Shown: piece by piece, positions 49,022 to 61,088 of the stretch
How the letters are laid out: each line of letters starts with the position of its first letter
Position numbering within the stretch: position 1 is the first letter of the stretch
Origin: Lathyrus oleraceus
Lineage: Eukaryota > Streptophyta > Magnoliopsida > Fabales > Fabaceae
Direction: 5' to 3'
Length of the DNA stretch: 64,000 nt
Assembly (NCBI RefSeq): GCF_024323335.1
Contig: NC_066579.1
Coordinates: forward strand, 129,607,854-129,671,853
Made by a program: the position numbers and the translations under genes
Notes under the pieces: generated by a model
Told to the model about the DNA's origin: nothing
Database searches by the model: none
The model's input: only the letters and a program-made list of their open reading frames with translations

Positions 49022-49534
49022 CACCCCCAATCTCGAAAAGATATTGTTCTTCAGAAATGTCACCACCACTTTAGCGTCATTGGTGGGTAATGCCACAACC
49101 TCCTCCCACTTGGATACATAGTCAACTGCTACCAAGATGTAATTTTTCCCACAGGATGGTGGAAATGGTCCCATGAAGTATATTCCCCAGACATCAAAAA
49201 AGTCAACCTCCAACATAGCATTTTGCGGCATTTGATTTCTCTTTGAAATGTTCCCCGTTCTTTGACATTTGTCGCATTCTTTGACGATGTCCTGAGCATC
49301 TTTGAATAAAGAGGGCCAATATATACCTGATTGAAGAACTTTGGCTGTTGTTCGGTCTCCGCTGAAATGTCCTCCATAGTCCGAATCATGACAAGCTCTA
49401 AGTACATCCATTTGCTCCTCCTCCGGAACACATCTTATGACGAGCCCATCCACTCCTCTCTTTGTATAGGAATGGGTCATCCCACAAGTAAAACCTGCAA
49501 TCATGAACAAACCTTTTCTTTTTGTTAGAATCAA
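49022..49534 (-). pseudogene. pol: Athila integrase, N-terminal half
   Basis: Zinc-binding region with [10 protein letters not shown] and [10 protein letters not shown], then the start of the core at [11 protein letters not shown]. Athila relatives have Asp where this copy has Tyr (GIDFMG to GIYFMG), so the first catalytic acid of the DDE triad is lost. The second Asp block lies across the Tekay target site. The frame is open up to 49022; the last residues read before the Tekay LTR would be out of context. Confidence 0.85.
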
Positions 49535-50053
49535 AATTGTTGGGGATTACACCCCCCCACCAAATAATTCGCATAGTCTGCAAACCACGAGATACCGATA
49601 ATAACGAGGATGTGTTCATCAGCGAACTCATCCTTTATCGGTCTCTTTTCTTCTATTTCTTCAATAGGTGACATGCGAGATAGATGATCTGCCACTGTGT
49701 TTTCACACCCTCTTTTGTCTCGGATCTCGACATCAAATTCTTGGAGGAGTAAGATCCACCTGAGGAGTCTTGGCTTAGAGTCTTGCTTAGCAAACATATA
49801 TTTCAAAGCGGCATGATCGGTATACACTATAACCTTTGATCCCAACAAATATTGCCTGAACTTGTCAAAAGCGTAAACCATGGCCAACAACTCTTTTTTT
49901 CGTGGTTGCGTAGTTCATCTGTGTCGGGTTCAACACATGACTAGCATAGTAAATGACACGTAATAACTTCTCTCTTCGCTGTCCTAAGACTTCTCCTACA
50001 ACAATATCACTAGCATCACACATGATCTCAAATGGTAGAGACCAATCGGGGAC
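49535..50053 (-). pseudogene. pol: Athila RNase H and linker, frameshifted
   Basis: Begins at the solo-LTR target site with SLPFEIMCDASD, then YYASHVLNP. The frame then shifts at an A run near 49890-49897 (one A too many), after which [21 protein letters not shown] and VADHLSR follow in the frame 49890-49531. These are the C-terminal RNase H motifs of Athila-type pol. Confidence 0.85.
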
Positions 50054-51184
50054 TGTAAGACCCCAATTTTGTCCCTAAGATTCCTCATGGCATCATATCA
50101 TTGCATTGCATAGCCTCAAGGATCTTTGAGCATCTTAGCTTCCTTTCCCTTTGGGTAGGATCTCCTTGTGAGTGGTTGAGATCACCAGGCATGCTTGCAT
50201 TGTATATCATTGCTTTTCTTGTTTTAATCACTAACCAAAAGCACAAAAATAGGTCACTAACATTTGTTTTGTAGCTGGAGCAAGCATCAGGTCAAGGCTT
50301 TCAAGGAATTTCTTTGGGCAAGAGATGATGGTATTTTCTTGAGATGAGGACCACATGATTATCATATTGAGCTTATATGAGCTAGGTTTCATTTTGAAGC
50401 AAGTTCCCCAAGTGGCAAAGGCTCAAGTTCATCAGTCATGTCAAGATCATCTGAGGGCCAACATAATCAAATGTGCAGTCTACTGAGGGCTTTGAGGTGG
50501 GGGAAATGATTTGAAACACCTCAATCATGTTCAAACAAGGCCTATTCATCATGTCAAACATCTATCTTGAAGATTTTGAAGTCATGGCAAAATTTTCCAA
50601 AAATGGAAAGTGACATGTAATTTCAAGTTTCCAAAAATGGCAAGTTTTTGGTCCACATTCAACTTGACTTTCCAACATCAAAGAAGCTTCAAATGAACTT
50701 TTGGTGAACATGAAAGTTAAAGATCTTTCTCTCCTCTTTTCAAAAAGTCCTATATTATGATCATCTGATAATTGGTTAAGAAGTTATGGCCAAATGATCA
50801 CAAAGTATGCATGGAAGTTCAACATGGCATAACTTTTGATCCAAAACTCCAAATTGGTCCACTCTTTTTGCAAAATGCTCCTTGTGACCAATGCTTTCCA
50901 AATCAACCTTTGCCTTGCATGAAAGAAGATCACATGACCACTTGTTCACACATATGTATTTTGGAGGGAAATTCAATAATTTGAAATTGGATGATCATAC
51001 AAGCCAAATACCACTTCCATCATGATTGTTGAATGATTTTAAGTGGATTTGCACCTTGCATGGGCACTGTTCACGTGTGGGAAGGCCATGCTAAGCACAC
51101 TTGCCAAATTTGCAAAACACCTCATATCTCTCTAATCCTAATTAACCAATGCTTAATTATAATTTCAGTGTGATTAACAGGTTG

Positions 51185-51192
51185 TATATAAG
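51185..51192 (+). promoter_or_regulatory. Solo LTR TATA box
   Basis: TATATAAG about 1.13 kb from the LTR start, followed by an A11 run and a CT-rich leader (TTTTTTCTCTCTCTTTG near 51260). It marks U3 of about 1.15 kb and R-U5 of about 3.8 kb. Confidence 0.6.
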
Positions 51193-51804
51193 CTAAATCA
51201 TAACTGTTTTTAAAAAAAAAAACAATTTCAGATCTCAAAATTCACATTCCCTCCATTTTTTCTCTCTCTTTGAATCTCTCAATTCTCCACACAAACACCA
51301 AGTTTCTTTGTAGATTTATGATCCTGGTATAGTTTGGAGCAAGAATCAACCATTACTTTTGTCAATTCAGTCCAGATTCGTGCATGCCAAGAGCTTGAAC
51401 ATAGTAATGGAACTTGAAAATTGAGCTGGATCTAGGTGTTTCCAACTGGTAATTCTTGTATCAAGCTTCAAGTCAAGGTTAGAGGAGAAGATCTGGAAAG
51501 TTTGAGAGCTGTAGCGCATGAATCCAATCACTGCAAGTTCAAGTAAGTGAAAATTCGAACCGCTCGTTTTGCCATTTTCTTGCCATAAACATGTAGAGCT
51601 TGCCTTGCTGAACATGCTGATAGTTTTAGATCTTGATTTGGCTGAGAAATGAACACGTATGGTTGATGAAAATGTTTCTGCTCGATCCGTTCAATCCATG
51701 AGGTTTTAGGCTAAATGATCATGATATTCGGATTCTACGTTGCAAGAGCTTTCCAACGGTATACGATTTGTAAGTTTCTGGAAAAAAAATTGATGAGCTC
51801 CGCC

Positions 51805-51841
51805 GCAGACGGCCGGAGAAGACGGTTGCTCCGCCGTCTGC
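51805..51841 (+). repeat. GC-rich hairpin in solo LTR leader
   Basis: GCAGACGGCCGGAG pairs with CTCCGCCGTCTGC across a 10-base loop, a 13-bp stem with a one-base bulge. It stands out in AT-rich surroundings and lies in the transcribed part of the LTR. Confidence 0.75.
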
Positions 51842-53763
51842 AAATCACTTAGGGTTTGGCCTGTATAATTGAAACGCTGCGTTTCATTGAGCGTGATGGA
51901 CCTAGCGCGCTTGAGTTCGATTCTCCGCTTGTGCATTTTTATGAATTTCAATTGAATTCTCGCTTTGAGCCTTGGAGCGCGTGTTCGATCCTTGGCATGC
52001 ATGTTTTCAGAATTTTGTTTGATTTTCCTCATTTACATGAAGCTGTGCGTTTTGAGCTTTGAATCTGGTTCGTTTGATCATCATTGCACGCCTCATCATG
52101 TGGTTCACATTAATTCTGATTTGTTTTCAAATTATATTTTCCCTCCATTTCATTCTAACATTTCCATATATTTTACCTATCTTTGAAAAATCATAAAAAA
52201 TAGTAGAAATGTCCAAATTGATCCCAATTTTTTTCACATTCTTGTTTTGATCTCTAGTTTTTTATAGGATGTATTTCATGATTTGTTGATTGCTGGATTT
52301 TTAATGTGTGATTTTTGATTGAACCTTATGCCAAATTGACATGTTACATTCAATGCTTTGTGAAGTTCTCATGGTTAATCCAATTGATCTGAAATTTGGC
52401 ATGCTTGATCTTCACATGTGATATGATTTTTGAGCTTTGGTTTGAGATTTTTATCATATGCCATCACTGTTTTGGACACATGAAGATATGTTGTGACAAT
52501 TTGTGTCACATTTTTGGTATTCAATTTGTGCATTTTTGTTTACCTATCATTTGAGCTCTTCTGGATCTGATTTTTTACATGAGGTCTATTGATAACATGT
52601 TGAGTTCACATAAACAATTTCATGATCATTGGATGCTTTTCTGTTTTGATTTGGATTTTCTAATTTGGATGTCCAACTTTGTGCACATTGTTTGCCTTTG
52701 CATGACATGAACTGGTTGATACCTTTGCTTCATGAATTGATCTTGGTCCTTTTGAGGACATTTTCTTGATTGTTTGAACTTGCTTTGTGCAAAAGATTGA
52801 CTTCTGTTTTGATCATTTGATTTGGTTTTGAACCTAGTCTTTGTACTAGTGTTTTGTACATAAACTAATTGTGCTTTGTGTTTCAGGTTTGGACATTTAG
52901 CTTTGATGATTGGTTTGGTCTCACTTTGTGAGATACAAATGATTTGAATTCTAACACATTGCTGTTTTGTAGGATTCTAAATGATAGGCTTGAGCTCATT
53001 GCTTCATTTGATTGCTTGATCATTGCTCACTGACTTGTGTAACAGTTAGACTGTTTGTCTGTTTGTTTTTCTGAACACCATATTAACTGTTTAAGCTTTT
53101 GTACAGGTACATTAGTTGCTAGCTTTTAGCTCTTGCTTGAGCTTTGGATTATGGTTGATACACCACTTAGGTAGCTACTCTCTTTCTCCATGTAGTCTGG
53201 AAGCCCTGTCACCTTTTTGACAGGCATTTTGGCTGAAGTCCTCCTTAAGAGGCTCTGTTTGTGATTGTTTACATTTATGCCAAAGACCTCTAAATGAGGC
53301 ATGTTACTTGATAAGTCCTCCTAAGTGAAGAGGAAATTAACAGATAGAAGGGATTAGAAATCAATCCCCTGTTATTCAGCGAGTCGTTCATTATGCTCGC
53401 ACTACGTGCTGATGCTCTTGAACAAGTACCCAAGATCTTGTTTAGAGTATGTCAAGTGGAATAGGATCCCACATTCTGGATCCCCACACTTTCTTTATCA
53501 TGAGCTCACCCAGGCCAGGGTTAAGAGCATGAGGTCTCATCCTCATTTCCATATTTGATCAGCTTCACCCTAACTCTCAATGTTAGTGGTTAAGAGCTCA
53601 CAGATCACCTGAATACAGTTTGGCTTGTTTGTCGAGGTTGATATGACCCCTCTTGACTAAAGCCCACCTATTTGTCTGAGCCTCTTGTTTGTATATAGAG
53701 TGTGATGCATTGTTTGCTTGATTGCTTTGCATGTGTTTGCTTTTGCTCATTTGTTTGTTTTAA

Positions 53764-54022
53764 GGAGTTAGATATAAGTCCATCTATTGGCATTCTGTTT
53801 CCTGTTTGTTTTTTAGGAGTCGGATCTAAGTCCATATATTGGCATTCTGTTTCCGTTTTGTTGCTTGGAGTCGGATCTAAGTCCATTTATTGGAATTTTG
53901 TTTCCGTTTTGTTGCTTGGAGTCGGATGTAAGTCCATATATTGGCATTCTGTTTCCTGTTTTTGTTTTTCGGAGTTGGATGTAAGTCCATTGATTGGCAT
54001 TCTGTTTCCAGTTTTTGTTGTT
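53764..54022 (+). repeat. Minisatellite, five units of 51-53 bp
   Basis: Units start GGAGTYRGATNTAAGTCCAT at 53764, 53816, 53867, 53918 and 53971. Each then carries a TTGGCATTCTGTTTCC-like half. Copies differ by a few substitutions. The 109-residue frame across it simply reflects the repeat. Confidence 0.92.
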
Positions 54023-55037
54023 CTCTTATGAGACTTGCTTATTGCTTATACCTTGTGTTGCCTTATTCCAAAGGAACTTACTTGGATCATCTCTATGATC
54101 TCGAGAAAGGAATTCCTATTTGTGGTTTATCCCTCACCTCTTGCACCCTTATCCTTTTTCATCCTTAACCCAAACCAAAAACTTTTGTGCAAACATTTTC
54201 ACTTGTTTTCAACATTAGAAACCTAAGCCTTAGGCTTTTGATTTTCAAACTTTCTTTTCATAACACTCCTTTTGAATTGAATCTTTAAGTCAACTTTGAC
54301 CATTTTTGTACATACTTCTAATTGGTTAATTCCACTCATTCAAATTGCTTTTTGTGGTCTATGTCCACTTCTTAATCAAACTTTTCATAACCTTTAGCTA
54401 TTAGGTTTGAGTTATCTTTGTGGTAGATGTAATACTCACCTATGTCCTTAGTGATTGGACAATAAGTCTTCCATGCTTATTATAGGGCATAATCCCTCAC
54501 TAGCATGTCGAAGCTATCCTCACATGGTGGACTTGTGGTTTTTCAGGTCGAGTTTTCTCCCTTTGATAACAAAAGACCTTAGGGATTTTGGACCAATCAA
54601 TCCACTCATTTGTTTTGAAATTTTTTACCCGAACTACGGGGTTTTGATCCTTATCTTTCATGAGAGGGTACATAGGCAATGAGTTCATCCATCCAAACAC
54701 AAAAATGTAAATAAATTTGTATATTCTTTTCTCATCTCTTCAATCATGTTTGCACAAAATAAATTTCATAAACAATAACCTTTGCAACAAGTTGTGAAAA
54801 GGGCTCCCTAGGAGTACCTAGGATGTTGTGGGTGCCTAACACCTTCCCATGACATAACCAACCCCCTTACCCAGATCTCTGACCCTCTTTTACTAGTTTT
54901 ATTTGTAAAACTTTATAGGTTTTTATTCGCTTTCTAACCATTCCTTTGGATAAATAGAAGTGTGGTGGCGACTCGACTTTGTATGATTTACCTTGGATTT
55001 AGTTAATATTTCCAATGGTAACGAATACACCGGTATA

Positions 55038-56461
55038 GGGACAATAACAATAGGTGCTGAAATCAGTTTTCTTTTCAATGTCTCAAAGGCCATGGTGCAT
55101 TCTTTGTTGAACAGAAACGCCTTATCTTTAACCAACAGAGTGGTTAGCGGTTTAGCAATTTTCGAGAAATCTCTTATGAACCTGCGGTAAAAACCTACGT
55201 GTCCTAAGAAACTCCTGATACCCTTCTCATTCACCGGGGGTGGGAGTTTAGATATCACTTCCACTTTTGCTTGGTCAACTTCAATTCCCTTATAATAAAT
55301 TTTGTGACCTAACACTATCCCCTCACGCACCATGAAGTGACATTTCTCCCAATTCAGAATTAGGTTCTTTTTCTGGAACCTGTCTAAAACAAGAGATATA
55401 TTAGTCAAACAATTATCAAATGAGGATCCAAACACTGAGAAGTCATCCATGAAGACTTCCATATGCTTTTCGAGCATGTCAGCAAAAATGGAAGTCATGC
55501 ACCGTTGGAAGGTGGCAGGAGCATTACACAACCCGAATGACATTCTTCGGTAAGCAAAAACACCATACGGGCATGTGAATGCCGTCTTTTCTTGGTCTTC
55601 CGGCACTACAACAATCTGATTATACCCGGAGTATCCATCTAGAAAACAGTAGTAGTCATGCCCGGCTAACCTCTCCAACATCTGGTCAATAAATGGCAAA
55701 GGAAAATGGTCCTTCCTAGTTGTTGTGTTCAACCTTCTGTAATCAATGCAAACGCACCACCCGGTTATTGTCCACGTGGGAATTAGCTCATTTTTTTCAT
55801 TCCTTATTACGGTGATCCCCCCTTTTTTAGGGACAACGTGCACCGGGCTCATCCACGGACTATCAGAAATGGGATATATAAGACCTGCATCCAACAATTT
55901 TACCACTTCTTTCCGAACCACTTCCTTCATTGCTGGATTGAGTCTCCTCTGTGGTTCGACTATCGACTTGTGGTTGTCTTCCATGAGAATTTTATGTATG
56001 CACGCAGTAGGGCTACTACCCTTCAAATCCTCAATTTCCCATCCAATTGCATTTTTGTACTTTTTCAAGACTCGGATGAGCTTTTCTTCTTGGATATTCT
56101 GAAGGCTTGAGTTTATGATAGCAGGATATTTTCCTTCAGGTTCGAGAAAGACATATTTGAGATTTTCAGGAAGTTGTTTCAACTTTGTTTCCTTCTTAGG
56201 TTCTTCATTCTCCTCACTAGATTGAGGTAGACGTAAATCCTCCCACCGGCGTGGTCGAGATCCTTTCCACGGGGTTTGTGCGTTCAATAAGGCAAGCACT
56301 TCAGATTCCCCGTTGTCCACCTCTTTATCCGACTCGAAAATGGACAAACTCAACACTCTTTCCAAAGGTGACTGGGGTGTATGCAAAGGGTTATCATATG
56401 TCGTCACCTGATCCAGAACCTCTATAGTATGACTAGTACAAATATCATCCTTGTACCTCAT
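55038..56461 (-). pseudogene. pol: Athila reverse transcriptase
   Basis: Open from 56461 to the solo-LTR junction at 55038; codons read beyond that (to 54923) come from the LTR. It has a basic linker, then RT with WMSPVHVVPKKGG, CIDYRRLN, FLDGYSGYNQI, MSFGLCNAPATFQRCM and the catalytic FMDD (Asp339-Asp340), and the connection block IRSFLGHVGFYRRFI. The ATG at 56461 is internal: a TGA just upstream breaks the link with the protease part. RT motifs look intact. Confidence 0.92.
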
Positions 56462-57398
56462 GGTGTTTCAAACATCGATTTTCAATTCCTCATCATAAAC
56501 CTTCAGCGTCATTGTTCCTTCTTCTATGTTTATCAAGCATTGTCCCATCTCCAAAAAGGGTCTCCCCAAAATGAGAGGGATTTCTTCATCTTCTAGCATT
56601 TCAAGAATTACAAAATTCACCGGAGATACAAACTTATCAATTTTCACCAGAACATCTTCAACAATGCTATACGGATTCTAAATGATTGGCGAATTTGAGT
56701 GTCATTCTGGTATCTTGCACAACCCCTATACCAAGCTTCTTGTAAATAGATAACGACATGAGACTCACACTAACTCCCAGATCAATCAGAGCTTTGTTGA
56801 ATGACCTATCTCCAATAGTACATGGGATAGTGACAACTCCTCGATCCTTCTTCTTTATCGGAATCTTCATAACAACACTAAAAGTTTCAGTTAGAATAAT
56901 TGGGTTAGTTTCGGTGGTACGCCTCTTTGAAATGATATCCTTCATGAACTTGGCATACGTAGGCATTTGTTTAAGTGCCTCTAACAACAGAATGTTAATT
57001 TCCAGCTTCTTGAACAACTCTAAGAATTTTTCAAAGTTTTTCTCATGTTGCCCTTTTTTCTTGTTTCTAGTTGGGAATGGGAGCTTAATAATCGGCTTGG
57101 GCTCAATGACTATTTCTTTCACAACCGGTTTCGGTGCTACCACTTCTTCTCTAACAACTTCATTTTCTTTGATCTCAAGGTCCACTTCGATTAATTGGTC
57201 TTCCTCTTCATCCACTTCCTCAACAACTTCATCAGATTTACCACTTCGTGTTGTCACCGCACTCACATTATTATGCTCTCTAGGACTTGTCATGGTTGTA
57301 CTAGGTAGAGCACCTTGTGCTTGAGAACTCGAAGCTAGTTGCTGAGCGATTTGCCCCATTTGGACTTCAAGATTCTTTATAGATGTCGTGGTGTTTTT
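56462..57398 (-). pseudogene. pol: Athila protease region, with stop and frameshift
   Basis: The frame at 57359-56667 lies in phase with gag and holds ALIDLGVSVSLMSLSIYKKLG, of the Athila protease type where the usual D-T/S-G is D-L-G. The frame fails at about 56690 (words after ANHLESV shift), then recovers as VEDVLVKIDKF and LILGRPFLEMGQC in the next frame, and ends at a TGA at about 56465 before RT. At least one indel and one nonsense change are therefore needed to explain it. Confidence 0.8.
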
Positions 57399-58508
57399 CT
57401 AATTGTTCCGGGTTTCTTCTTGAAATTGAACATTATGGGCAACCATTCTTTCAATTGCAATTTCCCAATCATCTTTCTTAGGGACATGTTGTTGTTGATA
57501 TTGAGTTTGGTACTGGCCATGTTGAGGGGCGGTTCCTTTTTGGTCTTTCCATGAGAAGTTAGGATGATTTTTCCAACCCGGATTGTACGTGTTGGAATAA
57601 GGATTATTCTGCTTCAAAAATTTGATTTCCTCCACTTGTTGAGGAGTTGCAAAATAATAACAAGTTTGGTGCGGACCACTACAAATTTCACAACAGACAG
57701 TAGGGACCAGTTGGACCTGTGCCACCGGTTGGGTGCCTATATTCGTCGCCTTCAGCTTCTTATCAACTTCAGCAGCTATAGTATCTTCAATACGGATTTT
57801 ATTAGTTTCCAGATTTAAATCTATAACCCCTTCTGGTTTGCTTTGACACCTACCATACAACTCCATATGCTCATTAGCAGCAGTAACTTCAATGATCTTC
57901 TTGATACCGATGGCTGTTGAAAAATTTGTGGAACCATCGACTGCGGTATCAATCAGTTGTTTGGTCTTTATTTTAAGCTTGTTTACAAACATCTGCATTT
58001 GTTCATTTGCATCCATATTATGGGTGGGACAGGCTACCAGGACTCTCCTGAATCTCTTATAGGCGTCTCCCAAAGTTTCCCCGTCCTTCTGCTTAAAATT
58101 CAGAATTTCATACCTCTTCCGCAGAAATACCGACGCTGGAAAATACTCATTCAGGAATGCCTTTTCCATTTCTTCCCAAGTTGTGATGCTACCAGTAGGT
58201 AAAGAATAAAACCATTCTTCAGCTTCTTCCGCTAAGGTAAACGGGAACATTCTCAACTTATTGGCTTTTTCAGTGTGATCATCAATTTTTAGAGTGTTGC
58301 TCATGGTCAGAAACCTCTGCAAATGCTTATTTGCATCTTCATTCACTTTTCCAGTAAAATTCTTCCTTTCAAGCTGATTAATGGTACTCGGTTGCAGCTG
58401 GAAATTAGCCATGTTCACTGGTTTGTTGACAATAGTTAATCTGCCGATTTGTGTAATTGGCACCTCCGTAGTCTCCCAACAGTCTTTCTGGTGGCTGTGG
58501 AATATCAA
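57399..58508 (-). pseudogene. gag: Athila gag
   Basis: 369 codons. The capsid (retrotrans_gag) domain is at residues 55-160, with EEAEEWFYSLP and NEYFPASVFLRKRYEI, both typical of Athila gag. Further on is a degenerate zinc-binding word, CCEICSGPHQTCYYF, and the NPYSNTYNPGWKNHPNFSW block also typical of the lineage. It ends at a TAG (57399-57401) where relatives read through (CAG to TAG is a C-to-T change), and the same frame is open again into the protease part. The start at 58508 or the internal Met at about residue 33 are both possible. Confidence 0.88.
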
Positions 58509-58796
58509 TCATAGTTTTGATCTCTCTATCGGAACCTGAATCTGAGCTTGAATGGATTAAAAGTTGTTCTTCGTCTGATTCCAATCTAGCTAATCGAGCT
58601 TGTCTGAGTCTTTCTCACAAGGTTCTCTCGATTTCTGCGTCAAAAGGAAAATCAGCCGAGGCCTTACCTTGCATACAAATATCAGACACAAATTAGTTGA
58701 TATAATCAAAATAAAATATTCAAAATACGAAAAATAAATTTTAGTTGTAGAGCAACAAAATTTCAATTGAGATGATTTTAAACTTATATTTGGCAA
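58509..58796 (-). other. Athila 5' leader
   Basis: 288 bp between primer site and gag start, AT-rich, no gene. The frame at 58590-58910 runs into the LTR and has no recognisable domain. Confidence 0.6.
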
Positions 58797-58814
58797 TCCC
58801 CGGCAACGCCGCCA
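58797..58814 (-). promoter_or_regulatory. Athila primer binding site (tRNA-Asp type)
   Basis: The minus strand reads TGGCGGCGTTGCCGGGGA six bases inside the 5' LTR. It differs by one base from the tRNA-Asp complement TGGCGCCGTTGCCGGGGA used by Athila-type elements. Confidence 0.9.
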
Positions 58815-58820
58815 AAAACT

Positions 58821-60207
58821 TGATCGGAAAAATAGCAAGTGTACTATTTTTGCCGATGCAATAATAAAAGGGATGTTTCCCAAAGATCGATCTCGAGGAT
58901 TGCGCATCAATATAAGAGTAAACAGTCACTCAATTGAACAAAAGTAAGAGTTTAGGTTTGGTAAAATTCACTGTAAGGAAAAAAAAATATCTTCACAGAT
59001 TAATATGATATGCCAAGGAAGGTGTATAAAAATCTCCTGTAATGACCCTTGAGTGTATATCTCCTTAATACTGAACATTGTTTCAATTATCGGATCTTAA
59101 GATTATTTCTCCCTAAGACCTCGGAGGGAAACCTTTGGTATTCAATCTAACCTCTAAGTCCTTAGGTGATTATGATGAAACCAAGCATTTTAATTTAACA
59201 AGAATAATCTGGTAACCATAGGGTATCCCTAGTCCTAGGAGATATCTACTATGATTTCATTGTATAAAAACCTTAATAATTGCAGTCCTTCTAATCGTTA
59301 ACCATACATCAATCTTAATTTTTGCCATAAAGAAAGCATTACGCGAATCATACAGTGAAATCGATAACAAAAAACATATATTATGGAAAATCTAACATCA
59401 TAGTCATTACATGATCAATTCAGGGACACCCCTCTGGCATTGAGGGGTTTAGCCTATCATATTATTCAAATCAGATACAAGATAAAATTGAGACATTACA
59501 AAAAGTTTGGAATTCCGTTGATCTTCAATTGTGTCCGCTCTTGAAGGATCTCCGTTCTTCTTCGCTTTCCACTGCTCCAATCTTGATCGTCTCTAATTTT
59601 TTATCATCTCAAAAGTCCCTCTCTCCATATTCAAATCTCCTGGAAATAGTTTCTGATGACAATTTTTCTCTCGTAAAAGTCCAAAATGCCCTCTGGGATA
59701 AGTTGTGCCAAAAATAGCACAAAACTGGAAAATCAAGTGCCCAAGCCAACGTTGGCTGTGTTAGGCAATACGCCAGTCTGTGTTGGGCTTCTTGAGCACA
59801 AGGCCTTGACACGCCTGCTTAGGGAGGCTGACACGAGCACCCGTGTCAGCTCCCTATTTTCCTCTTCCATGACACTTCTCCTGACACGGCCCGTGTTGGG
59901 TAACATGGGTGGCCGTGTCAGGACTACTGTAGATCCACTTTTCTTCTTCCGACGGGCCCAAAACGTCTGATTTGCTTGTCTATCCCTATGGTACACTTGT
60001 TTACACCTGAAACTAAAAGAAATACCACAAAAGGACATAAAATGGAGTATGATGATGCATATAACATGTAATCGACAAATGGAAACAACAATACCAAACA
60101 TCTAAATAACTAAACAAAATAATAAAATAAGTGGACTAATGTGTTACCGACTTCTTACAAAGGTGCCGAATGAGTGTCAGAATACAAGGAGAATTGGAGA
60201 TTTATCA
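58821..60207 (-). repeat. Athila 5' LTR
   Basis: 1387 bp, starts TGATCGGAAAAATAGC and ends TTTATCA (partner: CTGATCA). It carries the CCGTGTCA palindromes at about 59750-59930 in a slightly shorter version than the 3' LTR. No gene in it. Confidence 0.92.
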
Positions 60208-60417
60208 CTCACCTTATTCAAGAAGAAGATGATGATGAAATTAAGACGAATTTTATGATGATGATGATGATTTGATGATGCCCCCTCAATGAGTTTCTTC
60301 CTCTTCTCTTTTCTTCTTTTTCTCTTATTCTTATCCACCTTTATTTCTTTTCTTACCACACACATATACGCATATTTTTGTTCCAAAATTATCCTTTATC
60401 TTTTTTATAATAACTTG
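60208..60417 (-). repeat. Right part of the LTR-like repeat split by Athila
   Basis: Continues the sister sequence of 12396-12600: CTTATTCAAGAAGAAGAT, GATGATGCCCCCTC, TTTCTTCCTCTTCTCTTTTC. It confirms the pre-insertion order. The frame at 60177-60386 is a Lys/Arg run from the purine-rich strand, not a gene. Confidence 0.85.
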
Positions 60418-61088
60418 AGTGGTTAGTATCTTTTGTTGGTTACCAATTGATAAACTAACTTCCATCTCTCACAAAAAAATATAAATATCTATAACTTCCA
60501 TTGACTATTGAATGATGACATAAGTTAAAAATCCTCTTCTATTTTTTTTTAATTTTATCTCTTTCTTAATCAACATACTATTTTTTTTGTTGAATTTTTT
60601 TCATTCTATTATATTTCTATCTTACTTTTGATTTTCTATTGTAACTTTCTAATAGTTTCTTTTAGTAACGGTAATGACAGATTTTTTCATAACGGAAAAA
60701 CCTCATTGTTGCAAGATATGATCATATATATTTGCTCTTAAAAAATGATTTTTTTTAATCTTCATATAAAAAATTTAAAATAATTGAAAAGCACAAACAT
60801 AAAGATAACTTTATTTTACTTTTCTCCATTATCACAAAAATATAAGTTTATATTGGATATGATTTTCTTTTCCTAATTACACTTTAAATTGGTTTGTTTA
60901 TTCATTCTACTTATAAAATTATTACCCCACTGTTGTATAATAGATAATACATTAAAGTTTTATAACCATGATTTATGCTTAACAAAATTGTAATTAAACC
61001 CATCGTTATTTTCTTTTCTTATTCGTACTAATTTAGAATTCCATATGGAAGTAATGATAAGAAAGTGGCTATATTTTTATATCTATAA
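60418..61088. other. AT-rich spacer without recognised feature
   Basis: 671 bp with no long frame, no repeat to other parts of the window that I could see, and no RNA gene. Confidence 0.6.

Larger units (their letters stand above)
50054..55037 (+). mobile_element. Solo LTR of an Ogre/Tat-type Ty3/gypsy element
   Basis: 4984 bp between perfect GGGAC duplications (50049-50053 and 55038-55042). It begins TGTAAGACCCCAATTTTG and ends CACCGGTATA. It splits the Athila pol between RT and RNase H, and the pol words on either side join when it is removed. There is no internal coding region. Nearly 5 kb is the LTR size of Ogre elements. No gene is supported within it; all frames over 60 codons are low-complexity or shadow. 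The usual origin is recombination between the two LTRs of a full element. Confidence 0.88.
17723..60207 (-). mobile_element. Athila-lineage (Cyclops-like) Ty3/gypsy retrotransposon with four nested insertions
   Basis: LTRs at 17723-19136 and 58821-60207 start TGATCG and end ATCA. The whole is flanked by CTCAC at 17718-17722 and 60208-60212. Removing the element restores a junction GAACTCAC-CTTATTCAAG that is present uninterrupted in the sister repeat at 12391-12410. The order on the minus strand is LTR, tRNA-Asp-type primer site, gag, protease, RT, RNase H, integrase, env-like ORF, purine tract, LTR, as in the Athila lineage. Coding parts are broken by point mutations as well as by the SIRE, hAT, Tekay and solo-LTR insertions, so the element cannot be autonomous now. 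Confidence 0.93.

Noticed and set aside
53702..54031. 109-residue frame in the solo LTR
   Set aside because: It is the translation of the 51-53 bp minisatellite.
60177..60386. 69-residue Lys/Arg-rich frame at the Athila right edge
   Set aside because: It crosses the element border and reads the complement of a CT-rich tract; no conservation in the sister copy at 12400-12600.
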